NCBI RefSeq assembly: GCF_034674885.1
Contig: NZ_JAUCDS010000001.1
Coordinates: forward strand, 124,001 to 188,000
DNA from: Castellaniella sp034674885
GTDB taxonomy: Bacteria; Pseudomonadota; Gammaproteobacteria; Burkholderiales; Burkholderiaceae_B
Reading direction: 5' to 3'
DNA length: 64,000 nucleotides
Part shown: positions 17,490 to 27,383 of the stretch, piece by piece
Layout of the letters: each line of letters opens with the position of its first letter
How positions within the stretch are numbered: position 1 is the first letter of the stretch
The notes under the pieces: model-generated
Databases searched by the model: none
The model's input: the letters and a program-made list of their open reading frames with translations, nothing else
Told to the model about the DNA's origin: nothing
Program-made: the position numbers and the translations under genes

Positions 17490-17975
17490 ATGGCCGACAC
17501 CAATCTCGCGCACGGACTCGATGATCTGGACCGCCGCATTCTGGGCCAATTGCAGCAGGACTGCTCCCTGAGCAATCTGGACCTGGCCGCCCGTGTGCAC
17601 GCATCGCCCCCTACCTGCCTGCGCCGCGTACGCAAACTGATGCAATCCGGCCTGATCCTGCGCCAGGTCGCCCTGCTGGATCCGGCACGCCTGGGCGCCG
17701 CCCTGACCGTCATCATCGAAGTATCCCTGGACGCACAGGCTGCGGCGCAACTGGATGCAGTCGAGGCCGGCCTCATCAGCGAGCCCGCCGTCCAGCAATG
17801 CTACCGCGTCAGCAGCGGCCCCGATTTCGTGCTGGTGGCCCAGGTCGCCGACATGGCCGCCTACCAGGACCTGGCGATACGCCGCCTGACGGGCGACCCC
17901 CGCATCCGCAACGTGCGCAGCTTTTTCGCCACAGCCCGCAGCAAATTCGACCCTTCCATTCCCATCGTGGATTAA
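17490..17975 (+). CDS. Lrp/AsnC-family transcriptional regulator
   Basis: 161-residue Lrp/AsnC regulator. The N-terminal HTH is LDDLDRRILGQLQQDCSLSN, LDLAARVHASPPTCLRRVRK, followed by LMQSGLILRQVALLDPARLG. The RAM (ligand-binding) domain starts near residue 75 (ALTVIIEVSLDAQAAAQLDA) and contains CYRVSSGPDFVLVAQVADM with the effector-site pattern. GGGAG ribosome site before the ATG. Divergent from glmS, sharing three phased palindromes that are its likely operators. Ligand, probably an amino acid, is not known. Confidence 0.94.
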   Translation: MADTNLAHGLDDLDRRILGQLQQDCSLSNLDLAARVHASPPTCLRRVRKLMQSGLILRQVALLDPARLGAALTVIIEVSLDAQAAAQLDAVEAGLISEPAVQQCYRVSSGPDFVLVAQVADMAAYQDLAIRRLTGDPRIRNVRSFFATARSKFDPSIPIVD

Positions 17976-18236
17976 GGGTTAATACTTATGCTATAGTAGC
18001 GGATTGCCTGTTTTCTGACCTCCTGACCTTGGCTTGCGCCAGGTGTTCCACCCGCCAGCGTTTTATTTCCCCTGGCGGACCGACACACGGAACACCCCAC
18101 CGATGCGCTATTTTGGGTTGACCCGGTCGGCACATGCGACTGATTCTGCGTGGCAGACATCCACAGCAGCAAACCCGACGGGGCCCTCGACTGGCGCCCC
18201 GCAGCACATCGCCCGCCTTCGCGGGCCAAGGAAATC

Positions 18237-19889
<1,653 letters not shown>

Positions 19890-19898
19890 ATGACCGAC

Positions 19899-19962
19899 GG
19901 CGCGTGACGCGCCGCTGCGCCTCCCCATCGCCCCGGGCGCTCTCACGAGCCCCGGGGCGATG
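19899..19962 (+). terminator. Two hairpins after rhlE
   Basis: A 6-bp stem (GGCGCG TGA CGCGCC) at 19899-19913 is followed by a perfect 12-bp stem (CATCGCCCCGGG / CCCGGGGCGATG) at 19926-19962 with a 13-base loop. There is no T-run. A transcription end or attenuator before the methyltransferase gene is plausible. Confidence 0.5.
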
Positions 19963-19981
19963 TGCCTCTGATCAAGCTGCT

Positions 19982-21172
19982 ATGCTTCGCCCCATGATCG
20001 AACTGCCTGCCATCCGGACCCCCGACAACCTGCCCGAGCCCGATGCCGACTCCCGCGCCCATGCGCAGCGGGTACAGGCCATGCTGCTGGATCGGATCAA
20101 GGCTGCCGGCGGCTGGCTGTCCTTTGAAGCGTGGATGCAGGCGGCGCTCTACGAACCCGGCCTGGGCTACTACAGCGCAGGCAGCGCCAAGCTGCATCTC
20201 GGGGGTGACTTCACCACGGCACCGGAAACCAGTCCGCTGTTCGCGCAGGCGCTGGCCCCCCAGGTGGCGCAGATCCTGCAGGCCAGCGGCAGCCAGACCG
20301 TGCTGGAATTCGGCGCCGGGACGGGTGCGCTGGCCGCAGCGCTGATCCCGGCCCTGCAGGGCCTGGGCATCCAGGTGCATTATCAGATCATCGAACTGTC
20401 CGCCGATCTGCGCGCCCGACAGCAGGAACAACTGGGCTGGTGGCGCGATCAGGTGGAATGGCTCGACGCCTTGCCCGAGGCGTTTTCCGGATGCGTGCTG
20501 GCCAACGAAGTCCTGGATGCCATGCCGGTCGTCCTGTTTCAATACGGCGCCCAGGGCCTGATCCAGCAGTTGGGGGTGGAACATCGCCCGGACGTCGATG
20601 GCAGCCCCTTTGCCTGGGCTGCGCGTCCCATGCCCGATGCACTGGCGACACAGATCGCCGCGCGCCTGCCTGCCATGCCAGGCTATCGGTCCGAGATCAA
20701 CCTGCAGGCCGAGGCCTGGATGCGCCAGATGGGCCAATGGCTGAAACGGGGTGCGGCGCTCCTGATCGATTATGGATTCCCGCAGGCCGAGTACTACCAT
20801 CCGCAGCGCCTGCAGGGCACCCTGATGTGCCACTTTCGCCATCATGCCCATGACCAGCCGCTGATCCTGCCCGGCCTGCAGGACATCACGGCCCACGTGG
20901 ACTTCACGGCCATGGCGGATGCCGCGCTCGACGGCGGACTGGACGTGCTGGGCTACGCCTCGCAGGCCCGCTTCCTGATGAACGGCGGGCTCGCGCAATT
21001 GATCCGCGCGCCAGGGTGCGACCCTGCCGCGCGCGCCCGGGAACTAGCCGCCATCAACACGTTGACGTCCGAAGCCGAGATGGGCGAACTCTTCAAGGTC
21101 CTGGCCGTGGGTCGCGACATCGATGGCCCGCTGCTGGGTTTCGTGCGCGGCGACCGGCGCGACCGGCTCTGA
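19982..21172 (+). CDS. SAM-dependent methyltransferase, MidA/NDUFAF7 family (COG1565)
   Basis: 396-residue class I methyltransferase of the MidA (NDUFAF7) family. The family landmarks are GGWLSFEAWMQAALYEPGLG, GDFTTAPETSPLFAQALAPQ, the SAM motif VLEFGAGTGALAAAL (near residue 105), YQIIELSADLRARQQEQL, the VLANEVLDAMPVVLF acidic loop and the C-terminal LIDYGFPQAEYYHPQR. In mitochondria the homologue methylates an arginine of complex I; the bacterial target is unknown. The start is uncertain: ATGs at 19982 and 19994 both lack a good ribosome site. It is convergent with murI; a 7-bp GC hairpin lies between them at 21179-21196. Confidence 0.9.
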   Translation: MLRPMIELPAIRTPDNLPEPDADSRAHAQRVQAMLLDRIKAAGGWLSFEAWMQAALYEPGLGYYSAGSAKLHLGGDFTTAPETSPLFAQALAPQVAQILQASGSQTVLEFGAGTGALAAALIPALQGLGIQVHYQIIELSADLRARQQEQLGWWRDQVEWLDALPEAFSGCVLANEVLDAMPVVLFQYGAQGLIQQLGVEHRPDVDGSPFAWAARPMPDALATQIAARLPAMPGYRSEINLQAEAWMRQMGQWLKRGAALLIDYGFPQAEYYHPQRLQGTLMCHFRHHAHDQPLILPGLQDITAHVDFTAMADAALDGGLDVLGYASQARFLMNGGLAQLIRAPGCDPAARARELAAINTLTSEAEMGELFKVLAVGRDIDGPLLGFVRGDRRDRL

Positions 21173-21204
21173 ACCGCTGCGGCGCGGGCGCGCCGCCGCC
21201 CCGA

Positions 21205-22008
21205 TCAGTCCACCGCCAGTCCGAAACTGTTCATCAGCCGGCGAGTGGCAAAATCGGGCGCCCCCCCGGTAAACCATGCCCGATCAGCGGCATCGGGATG
21301 CAGCGCCTGCTCTGCCAGAGGCACCAGGCTGCGCGCGTGGCGGGCAATAGCCTCCGCCGGGTCCAGCCAATCGACGGGCCAGGGGGCCAGGCGCCGAAAG
21401 ACATTGGCCAGGAAGGGATAGTGGGTGCAGCCCAGCACGACGATATCGGTCCGGCGAGCATCGGTCTCTACAAAGCAGCCGGCGATCTCGGCATGGATAT
21501 CGTCATCGGACACCGGCAGGCCTCGGATATAGGCTTCCGCGATGCGGGCCAGGCGAGTCGACCCCACCAGCCGCACCTGGCATTTCGAGGCAAAGGACTG
21601 GATCAGGCGACGGGTATAGTCGCGCTGGACGGTTCCCGGCGTAGCCAGCACCGACACCAGCCCGGACCGCGTGCGTTCGGCCGCCGGCTTGATGGCCGGC
21701 ACCGTCCCGACGAACGTCATCGCAGGATAGGCCGCCCGCAGCGCAGCGCCTGCAACGGTGAACGCCGTATTGCAGGCCACGATGCACAGGACCGGATCGT
21801 GGTCGCGCAGCAGGCGGCCGAACAGGGCCACCACATGACCCCGCAATTCATCTTCCGCCCAGCCGCCATAAGGAAACCCGGCATCGTCGGCCACGTAGAC
21901 GAAGCGCCGTTCGGGCATCAGCACCCGCGCCTCGCGCAAAACGGTCAGGCCGCCGATGCCGGAATCGAAGACCAGCACGGGACGTTCGGGCGGAACACAG
22001 GAAGGCAC
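21205..22008 (-). CDS. murI: Glutamate racemase
   Basis: Converts L- to D-glutamate for peptidoglycan precursors, cytoplasmic, 267 residues. Motifs: FDSGIGGLTVLREA with the first catalytic Asp region, DDAGFPYGGW, CIVACNTAFTVAG with catalytic Cys near 78, and VVLGCTHYPFLANVF with the second catalytic Cys near 190. Start codon is GTG at 22008; no ATG is available upstream in frame. Residues around the second His (CTHY) are intact. Transcribed leftward like cca and slt, 82 bp after cca. Confidence 0.95.
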   Translation of the reverse strand: MPSCVPPERPVLVFDSGIGGLTVLREARVLMPERRFVYVADDAGFPYGGWAEDELRGHVVALFGRLLRDHDPVLCIVACNTAFTVAGAALRAAYPAMTFVGTVPAIKPAAERTRSGLVSVLATPGTVQRDYTRRLIQSFASKCQVRLVGSTRLARIAEAYIRGLPVSDDDIHAEIAGCFVETDARRTDIVVLGCTHYPFLANVFRRLAPWPVDWLDPAEAIARHARSLVPLAEQALHPDAADRAWFTGGAPDFATRRLMNSFGLAVD

Positions 22009-22090
22009 AAGTAGAGTCGCGGCTTGAAAAGTACGATTGTCCTCTTTTTCCGAGGACCCAGTGTCGGGTCCCGGCAGCCCCGCGACGGGT

Positions 22091-23245
22091 TCAGGCCGAC
22101 GTGGACAAGGCCAGGATCCGCGCTGCCCGCAGGCCTTCCCGGATCAAGCCGGCATCCCCTCGCGCGGCCCGGGCAATGGCGCCGGCATCCACGGATCGGA
22201 CGGCCTCCAGGCGCTGGCCCCAGGCAGGCAGGTCGATGCCCTCCCGGACGCAGGCCGCTGCTGCCAACAAATCCAGGCAGCGGTCCGGACGACGCACGGC
22301 ATCGCAGGATTCCAGCAGATCCAGCCAGGCCTCGGGCCCGGCAACATCACCCGCCTGCAAGCACATACTCTCGGCCGGGCCGAGGCGCGCCAAGCGATCC
22401 AGCATGCCCGGCAGCAGGCGGGCCAGGTCCCGGCAGGCAGACGGCGCACGCAGCCGATCCTGCAGACCGGCATCCGCCGAAGCACGGCACAGCAGGGCAT
22501 ACCGCTGCGCCAGGGACAGGCCCCGGTCAGCGCCCTGCGCCAGACCAGCGGCGACCCCGGCATTCCAGATCAGTCCAGGTGCGACCCGCGCCAGCGCATC
22601 GCATTGGACCAGCACGTCGAACATGCGGCCTGGGTGAGCCGTCATCAGGCCCTTGGCGAATTCCTGCCAGACCCGTTCCGGCACCAGGGCGTCGACCTCG
22701 CCGTCGCGCACCAGGGCGCGACAGAGATCCAGGGTCTCGGGGGCGATGGAAAAATCGTGGAAGCGCGCGGCGAAACGGGCCAGGCGCAACAGGCGCACAG
22801 GGTCCTCGACGAAGGCCGGCCCCACGTGCCGCAGGATGCGCGCCTGGACATCTGCCGCCCCGCCCAGGGGATCGATCAGGGTGCCGCCAGGCGCCTGCGC
22901 GATGGCATTAACGGTCAGGTCGCGGCGATGCAGATCATCGACCAGGGTGACGTCCTGCCCCGCATGGAAGACGAAGCCGTGATAACCCCGTCCGGATTTG
23001 CGTTCCGTGCGGGCCAGGGCGTATTCCTCGTGGGTGCGCGGGTGCAGGAACACGGGAAAATCCCCGCCCACCGGGGTGAAGCCCCGCGCCGCCATGATTT
23101 CCGGCGTGGCGCCCACCACCACCCAGTCGCGGTCGCCGGCAGGCCGCCCCAGCAGCGCATCGCGGACGGCGCCACCTACGATATACACATCCAGGCCCGC
23201 CAGAATGGGGTCCTGCCAGTCGGCAGGCAGGTGGGACACCGTCAC
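22091..23245 (-). CDS. cca: CCA tRNA nucleotidyltransferase
   Basis: Adds or repairs the 3' CCA of tRNA, 384 residues. The class II nucleotidyltransferase head has YIVGGAVRDALLG, the metal-binding DRDWVVVGATPE (Asp-x-Asp region), ERKSGRGYHGF, RRDLTVNAIAQAPGG and IDPLGGAADVQARILRHV, then VEDPVRLLRLARFAARF. Helical tail domains follow; I see no clear HD-domain metal motif, so it is the form lacking phosphohydrolase function. The GTG start at 23245 overlaps the slt stop as GTGA, indicating translational coupling; a second in-frame GTG lies at 23239. Confidence 0.93.
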   Translation of the reverse strand: MTVSHLPADWQDPILAGLDVYIVGGAVRDALLGRPAGDRDWVVVGATPEIMAARGFTPVGGDFPVFLHPRTHEEYALARTERKSGRGYHGFVFHAGQDVTLVDDLHRRDLTVNAIAQAPGGTLIDPLGGAADVQARILRHVGPAFVEDPVRLLRLARFAARFHDFSIAPETLDLCRALVRDGEVDALVPERVWQEFAKGLMTAHPGRMFDVLVQCDALARVAPGLIWNAGVAAGLAQGADRGLSLAQRYALLCRASADAGLQDRLRAPSACRDLARLLPGMLDRLARLGPAESMCLQAGDVAGPEAWLDLLESCDAVRRPDRCLDLLAAAACVREGIDLPAWGQRLEAVRSVDAGAIARAARGDAGLIREGLRAARILALSTSA

Positions 23246-25335
23246 GGCTGCGCAGTGCGCGTGCCGTCCAGGGGGCTGACCGTGCCCAGACGCGCTTTCA
23301 GGGAATCCGGCTTGCCGGAAAACAGCATGGAATACCAGACTGTATTGGACATGACGTTCTTCACGTACAACCGGGTTTCGGTGAAGGGGATGGTTTCTGC
23401 GAAGATCGCGCCCTCGACAGGGGCCTGCAGCTGGGAGCGCCAGCGCTTGGGACGACCCGGGCCGGCGTTGTAGCCGGCCGTGGCCAGCAGCTGGGATCCC
23501 CCCAGGCCCTGCAACACCATGTTCATGTAGTTGGTGCCTAGAACCGTATTGGTATCGAAATCGTTGACCTGCCCGGGATGGAAGTCCTTCATGCCGATCT
23601 TGCGGGCCACGTATTTGGCCGTGGCGGGCATCAGCTGCATCAGGCCCGATGCACCCACCCAGGAGCGGGCGTCCATGATGAACCGCGATTCCTGGCGGAT
23701 CAGGCCATAGACCCAGGCGGGGTCCAGATCGATCTGGCGTGCTTTCTCGGCGACGCGGCCTTCGAAGGGCGCGATGAATCGTTGGCTGAAATCCACGACC
23801 TGCCGGGTCTGCAGGGACGTATTCACCACCCGGTCGTAGATGTGTTCGGCACGGGCGAATTCGGCGGCGCCGCGCAGCTGCGGATCGCTCATGCCGCGCA
23901 GGGCGAAGTTCCATTCCGGCACGGCCTCGCGGCGCCAGCCCAGGTCGAACAAGGCAACCGCGCGCTGCAGGCCGGCATTGGCCCGCGCCTGGGCTGTCCA
24001 GGCGGGATCCAGCGGCGCGGGGGCGGCCGGCAGGCGCGGCGTACGACCGAGCTCTTCGGCCGCCAGCTGGCCATAAAACCCCAGATCGCCCGCAACGGAT
24101 TCGTAATACTGCCGCGCGGCCTGCGCATTACCCTGGGCCGCCAGCGCCCGGCCATACCAATATCGCCAGACGGGCTCATCGGCCTGGGCGACCGACATCT
24201 TGCGGATCGCCGCCGCCACCCGATCCCACTGGATCGGCGAGGCCCGCAATTCGGCACGGACTTCCCAGGCGTGGTTGTAATCGGTCATGGGAATGAACCC
24301 CGACTGCCGGTACCAGCGTGCGGCATCGGTCTCGACGTTCAGCGCGGCCGCCAACCCGAATTGCCCCCAGACCCACTGCATGTCGGCCTTGGGCATGATG
24401 GCGGCCCAGTGTTCCTGGACGTACTGCGCGGCCTCGGGGCGGTCGTCGCTGCGGGACAGGCGGGACAGCGCCAGCGCCGTCAGCTCGAAATCAGTGGTCG
24501 AACGCGGCTTCGAGCGCGACGCCAGCCATTTCCGGGGATCCTTCATCAGGGCGGCGAACTGCACCATCGCGGCGTCGTCGAAGACCACGGACGCCAGGCG
24601 ATTGATGTCGGCCGTCTTGCTGCTTTCCATGATGTCGCGCAGCAAGCCGTTCCATTCCTTGCGGCTGAGCACGTGATCGGCTGCCGCCTGGTCCAGCAGT
24701 TCCCAGCAATCGGAATTGGGCTTGAACACGTCGAGCACTTCGGTCGCGCGGGCATGCTTGCCCGTCATGTGGCGGGCCATCAGCAGCGAACACTGCACAG
24801 CAGACGACGGGTCGGCTACCGGCTGGATCCGCAAGGCACCGGCATAATCTCCGGCGCGCACCGACGCCAGGATCCAGTCGGCGCGAATGCGTTCGTTCAG
24901 ATAGCTGTCCGGATTGTCGTGCAGAAACTGCCGCACGGCATCGTTCGGCACAGGGGACGTGCGGTCCTGCAGATTGCGCTGCAGGGCCCAGTAACGGGGA
25001 TATTGGCCCAGCACGGGATCGGCTGCCGCGACCGGGATCAGGCGATCCAGATCCGTCCAGCGGCGCTTCTGCACGGCGGCGTAGGCATCTTCCACCGCCT
25101 GGCGGGCGGCGGGCGGCACGGTCGGGGCCACATAGGCCGGCACGACAGGCGCGGCCGGTTCCGACGCAGCACCGGCCGCAGCAGCGCCGGGCACCGTGCC
25201 GCCATCGGCGACCAGGGCTGCCTGCGGGGCTTCGCCCGCCTGCGCCTCGGCCTGCGTCGGCGCATGGGCCCCTGCACAGCCGCTCAGGCCCAGCGCGGCC
25301 GCCAGCCCCCAGGCCAGCATGCGCCCTCGCGCCAC
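23242..25335 (-). CDS. slt: Soluble lytic murein transglycosylase (Slt70-like lipoprotein)
   Basis: Peptidoglycan lytic transglycosylase of 697 residues. An N-terminal lipobox (AAALGLSGC) suggests outer-membrane anchoring. A long alpha-superhelical region (about residues 90-520) is followed by the catalytic SLT domain. In that domain LIRQESRF carries the catalytic Glu, ASGLMQLMPATAKYVARKIG follows, then TNYMNMVLQGL and ATAGYNAGPGRPKRW. The start is uncertain. The GTG at 25335 gives an n-region with two Arg; the ATG at 25320 has a GAGGG site but no positive charge. The ATGs near 25416 sit in the probable promoter. It is divergent from ygfA and coupled to cca. Confidence 0.92.
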   Translation of the reverse strand: MARGRMLAWGLAAALGLSGCAGAHAPTQAEAQAGEAPQAALVADGGTVPGAAAAGAASEPAAPVVPAYVAPTVPPAARQAVEDAYAAVQKRRWTDLDRLIPVAAADPVLGQYPRYWALQRNLQDRTSPVPNDAVRQFLHDNPDSYLNERIRADWILASVRAGDYAGALRIQPVADPSSAVQCSLLMARHMTGKHARATEVLDVFKPNSDCWELLDQAAADHVLSRKEWNGLLRDIMESSKTADINRLASVVFDDAAMVQFAALMKDPRKWLASRSKPRSTTDFELTALALSRLSRSDDRPEAAQYVQEHWAAIMPKADMQWVWGQFGLAAALNVETDAARWYRQSGFIPMTDYNHAWEVRAELRASPIQWDRVAAAIRKMSVAQADEPVWRYWYGRALAAQGNAQAARQYYESVAGDLGFYGQLAAEELGRTPRLPAAPAPLDPAWTAQARANAGLQRAVALFDLGWRREAVPEWNFALRGMSDPQLRGAAEFARAEHIYDRVVNTSLQTRQVVDFSQRFIAPFEGRVAEKARQIDLDPAWVYGLIRQESRFIMDARSWVGASGLMQLMPATAKYVARKIGMKDFHPGQVNDFDTNTVLGTNYMNMVLQGLGGSQLLATAGYNAGPGRPKRWRSQLQAPVEGAIFAETIPFTETRLYVKNVMSNTVWYSMLFSGKPDSLKARLGTVSPLDGTRTAQP

Positions 25336-25442
25336 GGTTTGGTCAGGAGGACAACAGGCGTCATGCCCGGTCCGGCCAAGGCATCCCGGATCCCTTAGAA
25401 TATCAACGCGCATCACGCCACCCCACAGCTACGGCCTGCCTC

Positions 25443-26069
25443 ATGAATCAGAACGCACAGGATAACGCAGTCCCCTTGCGGACGCGACTGAAACAACGAC
25501 GAACCGACCTGCCCGCCGCCGACCGCGACCGGGGCGCCCTGTTGATCCGGGGCCGGCTCTACACCTGGCTGGCTGGCCACCGCGCCGCGCTGCGCGAATC
25601 CGGCCGCCCTGACATCCGCCATATTGCAGCATTCTGGTCCATGCCTGAAGAACCCGGCCTGCAGGCGCTGCTGCGCCAATGGGCGCAAGACGAGTCCCTG
25701 ACGGTGTCTCTGCCCGTGGTGACGGGGCCCGACGCCCCGCTGTCATTCCACCTATGGACGCCGGAGACCCCCATGCACCCGGGCGCCTACGGCATCCAGG
25801 AACCCGACGGCCCTGCCGCACCAGCCCCGGACCTGGTTCTGGTGCCGACGCTGGGCTTCACCCGTCAGGGCGATCGCCTGGGCTACGGCGGCGGCTACTA
25901 TGACCGCACGCTGGCGGCGCTGAAGGCGTCGGGGCAGCCATTTACCAGCATCGGCATCGCCTGGGCCAGCGGAGACCTCAGCGGGGAACCCTATGCCCCG
26001 GCCCCGCACGACGTCCGGCTGGACGCGATCCTGACCGACAAGGGCTGGGCCGTTCCGGCGCCGCAATAA
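25443..26069 (+). CDS. ygfA: 5-formyltetrahydrofolate cyclo-ligase
   Basis: ATP-dependent conversion of 5-formyl-THF to 5,10-methenyl-THF, 208 residues. Features: basic N-terminal LRTRLKQRRTDLPAADRDRG, IAAFWSMPEEPGL, a folate-binding FHLWTPETPMHPGAYGIQEP, and the family signature DLVLVPTLGFTRQGDRLGYG followed by GGGYYDRTL. Convergent with metF, with only seven bases between the stops. In gammaproteobacteria this gene follows the 6S RNA gene; here the 6S RNA is about 21 kb away beside zapA. Confidence 0.94.
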   Translation: MNQNAQDNAVPLRTRLKQRRTDLPAADRDRGALLIRGRLYTWLAGHRAALRESGRPDIRHIAAFWSMPEEPGLQALLRQWAQDESLTVSLPVVTGPDAPLSFHLWTPETPMHPGAYGIQEPDGPAAPAPDLVLVPTLGFTRQGDRLGYGGGYYDRTLAALKASGQPFTSIGIAWASGDLSGEPYAPAPHDVRLDAILTDKGWAVPAPQ

Positions 26070-26076
26070 ACCGCGA

Positions 26077-26937
26077 TTACGACCCGATCCGCAGGTTGTC
26101 GCACACCTGCACCACGGCATCTGCATGGTTCAGGGTATAGAAATGCACTCCGGGGGCGCCGCCGTCCAGCAGGCGTTCGCACAGCCGGGTAATGGCGTCG
26201 ATGCCGAATGCGCGGATCGACGCCTTGTCGTCGCCGAAACCCTGCAGGCGCAGCCGCATCCAGCGCGGGATCTCGGCCCCGCACATGGACGAGAACCGCG
26301 CCAGTTGGGTGTAGTTCGTCACCGGCATGATGCCCGGCGTGATGGGGATATCGACGCCCTGGGCGCGCACCCGGTCCACGAAATCGAAGTACGCGTCCGG
26401 GTTGAAGAAATACTGCGTGATGGCACCGTCGGCGCCGGCGCGTACCTTGTTGACGAAATGCCGCAGATCTTGTTCCGCGCTTTCCGCCTGGGGATGCATT
26501 TCAGGGTAGGCTGCGACTTCGATGTGAAAGGCATCGCCATACTGTTCCCGCACGAAACGCACCAGTTCGCTGGCATGATGCAGGTCACCCGTGTCGCCAC
26601 CCATGCCCGACGGCAGGTCGCCGCGTAGCGCCACCAGCCGGCGGATGCCCCGATCGCGGTAGTCGTCCAGGATCACGCGCAGATCGTCGCGCGTGGCCCC
26701 GATGCAGGACAGGTGCGGCGCCACGTCGGTGCCCAGATTGCGCAACAACTGCACGGTATCCACCGTGCCGGTCCGGGTGGACCCGCCCGCGCCGAAAGTC
26801 ACGCTGACGTAGGCGGGATTCAGAGCTGCCAGGCGCTTGGCCGACCGCACCAGGCGTTCCTGGGCGGCGATGTCGCGAGGCGGAAAATATTCCAGGCTGA
26901 GGACCGAGGAAGGCCTGGTTTTTTCAGTATTCGGCAT
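26077..26937 (-). CDS. metF: 5,10-Methylenetetrahydrofolate reductase
   Basis: FAD enzyme that makes 5-methyl-THF for methionine synthesis, 286 residues, a normal bacterial length. Features: LSLEYFPPRD with the catalytic Glu, VSVTFGAGGSTR, HLSCIGATRDDLRVIL, RRLVALRGDLPSG, ITQYFFNPDAYFDFVDRVRA and PGIMPVTNYTQLARFSSMCG. The C-terminus GVHFYTLNHADAVVQVCDNL is canonical. It follows ahcY and a small membrane-protein gene on the same strand (gaps of 15 and 95 bp), so it may be under control of the ahcY riboswitch. Confidence 0.96.
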   Translation of the reverse strand: MPNTEKTRPSSVLSLEYFPPRDIAAQERLVRSAKRLAALNPAYVSVTFGAGGSTRTGTVDTVQLLRNLGTDVAPHLSCIGATRDDLRVILDDYRDRGIRRLVALRGDLPSGMGGDTGDLHHASELVRFVREQYGDAFHIEVAAYPEMHPQAESAEQDLRHFVNKVRAGADGAITQYFFNPDAYFDFVDRVRAQGVDIPITPGIMPVTNYTQLARFSSMCGAEIPRWMRLRLQGFGDDKASIRAFGIDAITRLCERLLDGGAPGVHFYTLNHADAVVQVCDNLRIGS

Positions 26938-26952
26938 GGTGTCCCAAGAATC

Positions 26953-27288
26953 TCATTGCAACAAAAGGCTGGCCAGCACGCCGGACACCAGGCTGTAGAC
27001 GATGGCGCCGATCACGGCCCACCAGAATCCGTCTACCTGGAAGCCCTTGAGGATAGACCCCGCCCACCAGAACACCAGGGCATTGAGCACCAGCAGGAAC
27101 AGCCCCAGCGTGACGATGGTCAACGGCAGGGTCAGCAGGACCAGCAAGGGTTTGACGACCGCATTGAGCAACCCCAGCACCAGCGCGGCGATCAGCGCCG
27201 AACCGAATGACGAGACGGTAATGCCGGGCAGCAGATAGGCGACCACCAGCAAGGCGACCGCATTCAGGATCCAGACAAGCAACAGCAT
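26953..27288 (-). CDS. Four-helix membrane protein, phage-holin superfamily IV type (DUF360)
   Basis: 111-residue membrane protein with four hydrophobic helices (from residues about 3, 28, 53 and 88). It has the DUF360 pattern GSALIAALVLGLLNAVVKPL and LPLTIVTLGLFLLVLNALVF, then WAVIGAIVYSLVSGVLASLL. It is named for distant likeness to a mycobacteriophage holin but is a chromosomal housekeeping-type protein of unknown role. It lies between ahcY and metF in one leftward unit. That position has been kept in the methyl-cycle operons of related bacteria as far as I recall, which is not verified here. Confidence 0.85.
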   Translation of the reverse strand: MLLLVWILNAVALLVVAYLLPGITVSSFGSALIAALVLGLLNAVVKPLLVLLTLPLTIVTLGLFLLVLNALVFWWAGSILKGFQVDGFWWAVIGAIVYSLVSGVLASLLLQ

Positions 27289-27383
27289 GATGATGCTCCT
27301 TTGACAATTCAGGCGGGCTGGCGCAGCACCTGGCCGGACGACGCCGCGCCGGGGCGGCGCATCCGGTCAGGCATCCGGACCGA

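Noticed and set aside
23246..23914. Upstream extension of the cca reading frame to 23914
   Set aside because: It runs through slt in another frame and is Arg/His-rich; the GTGA overlap gives a better start.
26953..27288. Prophage remnant because of a holin-like gene
   Set aside because: DUF360 proteins are chromosomal; no other phage gene, integrase or attachment site nearby. The xerC at 39.7 kb is the housekeeping recombinase.
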